From Lientehia hominis (GTDB lineage Bacteria > Bacillota > Clostridia > Lachnospirales > Lachnospiraceae), in assembly GCF_021044755.1 (NCBI RefSeq), contig NZ_JAJNOR010000001.1, positions 310,001-374,000 on the forward strand: 64,000 bases of DNA, read 5' to 3'. The notes beneath the pieces were generated by a model. That model was given only the letters and a program-made list of their open reading frames with translations, had not been told where the DNA came from and did not search any database. Made by a program: the position numbers and the translations under genes. This document shows positions 60,774-64,000 of this stretch, piece after piece. Numbering within the stretch: the stretch's first letter is position 1; every line of letters starts with the position of its first letter.

Positions 60774-62270
60774 TCACCGTTTCAGCTGATAGAATCGGTT
60801 ATCCTTTTCTCCGGCCCGTTCCAGAATGCCTTCCTCCACCATCCGTGAAAGAAGCTCCTTCGCTCCGGATACTCCTATATTCAGAAGCTCTGCTACGGCC
60901 GCGGCCCGCACCCGTATGGATCTCGTCACAAAATCGATCACCTGCTGCTTCTGAGCTTCATAGATAATTTCTTTCGGCAGCCTGCGGCGTTTACCAGAGC
61001 TGCAGATGTCTTCGTCGTTTTCGGGTTTTTCATTTGCTTCCGCCTCATCCTCCCTGGCAATTTCCAATGAGACTTGTGTTCTGGGCGGCCGGAATTCCTC
61101 ACGAATTTCCGGCAGGGCAAAGCCCAGTTCCTTCCACAGCTCATAAACCCGGCTCAGACCGCGTCCTGCTCCGTTGCCAATATTGATCAGGTGGAATATC
61201 TTGATCAGAGCCGGATTCCTAGGATCCCGGCTGCCCTCTCCCACTGCCTGTTCTTTATCTGTCCCAAAACTTCCAGGATTCTCGAAAACAATCCTGCGTC
61301 CTCTCTTCTGTATGAGGACGCCCTGTTTTTCTTTATAGTCGGCATGAACCAGACAATTTGCCAGGACCTCCTTCAATGCTTTATGCAGAGGGGTCTCCTG
61401 CCTTCTGCCCAGTACGTCCGGCACCTTGATCTCCCTTTGTATCCTTTTATAGACCAGGCAGTAAAAATCAAACAGGTTTCCGCTCCAGTCTCCGGAATCC
61501 GAAACGATCCTGTCCTCCCAGATCCCATCTCTTTTGAGTTCCTGGTAATCCAGCATATAACAGGGAAACTCCCTCCGAATCTCCTTTTCTTTTCCAAACA
61601 TCAAAAGCCCGGCCGCCGTGAGGTGCCGTTTTCCATCCCTTCCCTGCCGGAGGGCTGAAAGCTTTTCCAAAAAGTCCTCGTCAGAAAGGCTCTGCCAGAT
61701 ATGTCCCGGCCGCTCACGGCCGAAGGCTTTCCGGTAACGATCCACTGTACCGCCGTCGAGCATCTCCCTGCCGCCGTATTCCAAGATCACATTATCCTGG
61801 CTTTCAAGCTTCGCATCCCTCAGCATAGCGTCCACTTCTTCCTTGGTGCAGTGGTAGTCACCTTCCCCGTCTCTCCGGTACGTCCCTGTGTAAACATCCA
61901 TGCCGATGCTGACCGGCTTTTCCCTGCGCCCGGCCCTGGGGACGGAAATGACCACGATTGCCTTTCCGTTCAGCCTGACGCTCCGGATCTGCTCCCTTGA
62001 CAGAACGTTCTTGTTCACAAACCGCTTATCCGTCACGATACGCCAGAATTCATCCATCATTCCCTGAGTGTCCGGCAGATTATGTACCAAAAAAGAATGG
62101 TCCTCCCGCTCCTCCACTCCCAGGAGGATAATCCCTCCTAATGTATTGGCAAAAGCAGAATACGTCTCCCAAAGGCTGCGGGGCAGACCGCCAAGTGCTT
62201 TCTTCGCTTCGATCCGGTTATTTTCCCGATAAGTCTCTAACCGTGTCAAATCAATAATATCCTCTGTCAT
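60774..62270 (-). CDS. AlbA_2/Schlafen-type ATP-binding domain protein with winged helix
   Basis: A 498-residue cytoplasmic protein of the COG2865 type. The N-terminal AlbA_2 domain has the features ENNRIEAKKAL, AFANTLGGIILLGVEERED and VISVPRAGRREKPV. The middle is a GHKL-like fold (KEVLANCLVHADYKEKQG, FENPGSFG, RNPALIKIFHLINIGNGAGR). A C-terminal winged helix (VRAAAVAELLNIGVSGAKELLSR) would bind DNA. Such proteins are often called transcriptional regulators; targets are unknown. The ATG at 62270 has GGAGAGGGG upstream. It is adjacent to the Csp-like protease gene (48 bp). Confidence 0.8.
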   Translation of the reverse strand: MTEDIIDLTRLETYRENNRIEAKKALGGLPRSLWETYSAFANTLGGIILLGVEEREDHSFLVHNLPDTQGMMDEFWRIVTDKRFVNKNVLSREQIRSVRLNGKAIVVISVPRAGRREKPVSIGMDVYTGTYRRDGEGDYHCTKEEVDAMLRDAKLESQDNVILEYGGREMLDGGTVDRYRKAFGRERPGHIWQSLSDEDFLEKLSALRQGRDGKRHLTAAGLLMFGKEKEIRREFPCYMLDYQELKRDGIWEDRIVSDSGDWSGNLFDFYCLVYKRIQREIKVPDVLGRRQETPLHKALKEVLANCLVHADYKEKQGVLIQKRGRRIVFENPGSFGTDKEQAVGEGSRDPRNPALIKIFHLINIGNGAGRGLSRVYELWKELGFALPEIREEFRPPRTQVSLEIAREDEAEANEKPENDEDICSSGKRRRLPKEIIYEAQKQQVIDFVTRSIRVRAAAVAELLNIGVSGAKELLSRMVEEGILERAGEKDNRFYQLKR

Positions 62271-62342
62271 ATCCCCTCTCCATCCCTGTACCAAGTCTCT
62301 TTTATCTTTATCATAGCATAATCCGCCCCGTTTGGATATCTT

Positions 62343-64000
62343 TCAGCGGCGGTCGGGAAAACTGTCGTTGAGACATAGCGCTCCGTACCCCACCTGCGGA
62401 TTTGGATATGTGGTAAATCCAGGCAGTGGACGCGCCCCGCGCCTTAAGTACGCTTTCAGCTTCTCACCATAAAGATAAGGGTCATTTCCTTTTATGATTC
62501 CCCACTCCATCATGAGAGCCGCTGCTCCCGTAACAAATGGAGCGGCAAATGATGTGCCGGTCATCGGCCCGTAACCTCCTCCCGCCTGAATCGTCTCTAT
62601 TCCCACTCCCGGAGCGACGAGATCCGGTTTCACCTGGTTGGTCACCCGCGTATATCCTCTCCCGGAAAAATCCGCATAGGTCAGATAACGGCTGTCATAA
62701 GCTCCGACTGTGATGACATCCGCGGCCGTACTTGGTATAGTAAGCGTGATATCAGGTGTCGGATTGCTGAACCTGGTCGCTCGGTTGAGCACTCCCTCGC
62801 TGGGCAGCCACATGTCATATCTGCCCTCCACGATCTTTTGCGGTATCAGCTGAAGATAATAAATCCCGCTCTCAAGGTAAGTATCCGTAGGGATAAAATC
62901 AATGAAAATCTCCTGGGCGCTGCTGTAAGGAATCGGTTCCCCATAATATACATAGATATTCGCTTCCGGCGTCTGATACCTGCCTATGGGCTGTTCCAGG
63001 CTGAACGGCCCCAAACGCCTGCCTCTGGGGGTTGTCATCATGATGGAGAACCGATCCACATAAGATTTCCAAAGCTGAAGGCTGAGCCCAGTCTCATACT
63101 GTCCGACCGTCAGCCGGACGAAGGTACTGCCCGCCTCTCTGTCGGCCCCCTCCGGCAGATTGATCAGGACGCCGGAGGTATGGCCTCCTGAGCCGCCCTC
63201 GTTACCGCTCCCTACACAGATAGCCATCTTTCCCAAATCCGAAACGTCGTTCAAAAAACGCTCCAGAAGAGAAGTACCGTCATGAGACCCATAGGTATTG
63301 CCAAAGCTCAGATTTACCACGAGGGGAAAACGGTATTCCAGCATCTTTCGCACTACATAGTCTACCGCCTGCATAAGCTCTGTAGTCCGCGGGAATCCGC
63401 CTCCTGCATTGCCGAGCTTTACGACCAAAAGCTGGCTTTCCGGCGCCACTCCCCGGTATTGGCTGCCCCCTGCACCGCCGTTTCCAGCTGCAATACCTGC
63501 AACCGGCGTGCCATGATTCTGAAAGTCCTGAGACGGCACCAGAGAACGGTCGTCTTCCCTTAAAGCCTCGTTTATCTGTTCCCTGGTATATTCCGTCCCA
63601 ATATAGTACCCCTCCGGGGGATTCCCATCTATGGTCTGGTCCCAGAGGAAAAGAATCCGGCTGTTCCCTTCAGAATCCAGGAAATCCTCCAGCCAATAAT
63701 CGACGCCGGAATCGATGACCGCGATCACGACCCCTGACCCGAGAAGAGCATCGCTGCCAATCTGCACCTGATTGATACAGGAAACACTCCTTCCAATGTA
63801 CGTAGCGAAGGAAAGCCCTTTCGGCTTCTCTATGTATTCAATCTCCGGCTCCTGCGAAAGCGCCTCTACCAGAGGCTCCGGCAGTGTTACAATCGCATAA
63901 TTATTGAGGAGCCGCACCACCCGGATATCATCTCCCACCAGCCGTCTGATATCTCCGCTGTATTTCACGATGATATCCCAGGTATTGGTTGCTTTCTCAT
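62343..64000 (-). CDS. Csp-like subtilisin-family protease (5' end outside window)
   Basis: A subtilase of at least 552 residues. The frame is open to the right edge of the window (residues TWDIIVKYSGDIRRL precede the first obvious GTG at 63968), so the true start is outside. The catalytic triad is complete: Asp in VIAVIDSGVDYW, His in FQNHGTPVAGIAAG and Ser in MTGTSFAAPFVTG; the oxyanion Asn lies in VGSGNEGG. A long insertion (about residues 290-430) with beta-rich sequence separates His and Ser regions, as in CspA/CspB proteases, which process germination factors in clostridial spores. Function in this organism is inferred. Confidence 0.88.
   Translation of the reverse strand, partial: EKATNTWDIIVKYSGDIRRLVGDDIRVVRLLNNYAIVTLPEPLVEALSQEPEIEYIEKPKGLSFATYIGRSVSCINQVQIGSDALLGSGVVIAVIDSGVDYWLEDFLDSEGNSRILFLWDQTIDGNPPEGYYIGTEYTREQINEALREDDRSLVPSQDFQNHGTPVAGIAAGNGGAGGSQYRGVAPESQLLVVKLGNAGGGFPRTTELMQAVDYVVRKMLEYRFPLVVNLSFGNTYGSHDGTSLLERFLNDVSDLGKMAICVGSGNEGGSGGHTSGVLINLPEGADREAGSTFVRLTVGQYETGLSLQLWKSYVDRFSIMMTTPRGRRLGPFSLEQPIGRYQTPEANIYVYYGEPIPYSSAQEIFIDFIPTDTYLESGIYYLQLIPQKIVEGRYDMWLPSEGVLNRATRFSNPTPDITLTIPSTAADVITVGAYDSRYLTYADFSGRGYTRVTNQVKPDLVAPGVGIETIQAGGGYGPMTGTSFAAPFVTGAAALMMEWGIIKGNDPYLYGEKLKAYLRRGARPLPGFTTYPNPQVGYGALCLNDSFPDRR

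Noticed and set aside
1..64000. CRISPR array, tRNA, rRNA, insertion sequence or prophage
   Set aside because: I looked for regular repeats, T-loop sequences, transposase motifs and integrase or phage proteins and found none. A tRNA scan would be needed to exclude tRNA genes fully.

Overview
The window looks like chromosome of an anaerobic, spore-forming, low-to-mid-GC Firmicute, most likely a Lachnospiraceae (Clostridium cluster XIVa) bacterium. The reasons are a class III (anaerobic) ribonucleotide reductase, Rex, a PPi-type phosphofructokinase, a Spo0E-like peptide, a SpoIID-domain protein, a Csp-like subtilase, an oxygen-detoxifying flavodiiron protein fused to rubredoxin and its reductase, and consensus sigma-A promoters. 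I see no insertion sequence, prophage, CRISPR array, tRNA or rRNA. Most genes lie on the minus strand.

Layout. 1-4.3 kb: start of the division/cell-wall (dcw) cluster, mraZ-rsmH-ftsL-pbp-pbp, read leftward from a promoter that carries MraZ-type repeats. 4.3-6.3 kb: a 48-residue Spo0E-like gene, ychF, and a DUF1292 protein. 6.4-9.9 kb: an OmpR-type two-component system divergent from a VTC-domain polyphosphate polymerase and a DUF4956 membrane protein, with ordered 11-bp-spaced repeats between them. 9.9-16 kb: NhaC antiporter, asparaginase, a CFI-box zinc-ribbon protein, YebC, MATE. 16-21.3 kb: rex-nnr-alr-mazF-corC-MATE. 21.5-30.2 kb: ABC-F protein, lipoprotein, intracellular subtilase, icd, PPi-PFK, membrane diguanylate cyclase. 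30.2-34.2 kb: SpoIID-domain protein, a probable 6S RNA, cdd, deoC. 34.2-36.7 kb: a DNA-repair gene pair behind two LexA boxes. 36.7-42.2 kb: MATE, then an oxygen/NO defence operon (rubredoxin, bacteriohemerythrin, flavodiiron fusion) divergent from a Crp/Fnr regulator. 42.3-51.5 kb: dfr, thyA and nrdD (deoxynucleotide supply, with NrdR boxes), hflX, TPR lipoprotein, degV, dut, YkgJ-type protein, RNase P RNA. 51.6-59.1 kb: a 36-residue membrane peptide gene, then the macromolecular-synthesis cluster dgt-dnaG-rpoD-trmK-nif3-nucleoside kinase. 59.3-64 kb: an NSS transporter, an AlbA_2-type regulator, and the 5'-truncated Csp-like subtilase.

Functional themes. DNA precursor supply and quality is spread over nrdD, thyA, dfr, dut, dgt, cdd and deoC, next to replication and transcription initiation genes. 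Redox sensing and oxygen defence are represented by Rex, the Crp/Fnr regulator and the flavodiiron operon. Several short features were found by reading the bases directly: the Spo0E-like gene, rubredoxin, the 36-residue peptide, the 6S RNA candidate, RNase P RNA, and operators for LexA, NrdR, MraZ, a Crp/Fnr protein and an OmpR-family regulator. All family names rest on recognising motifs by eye; no database search was run.
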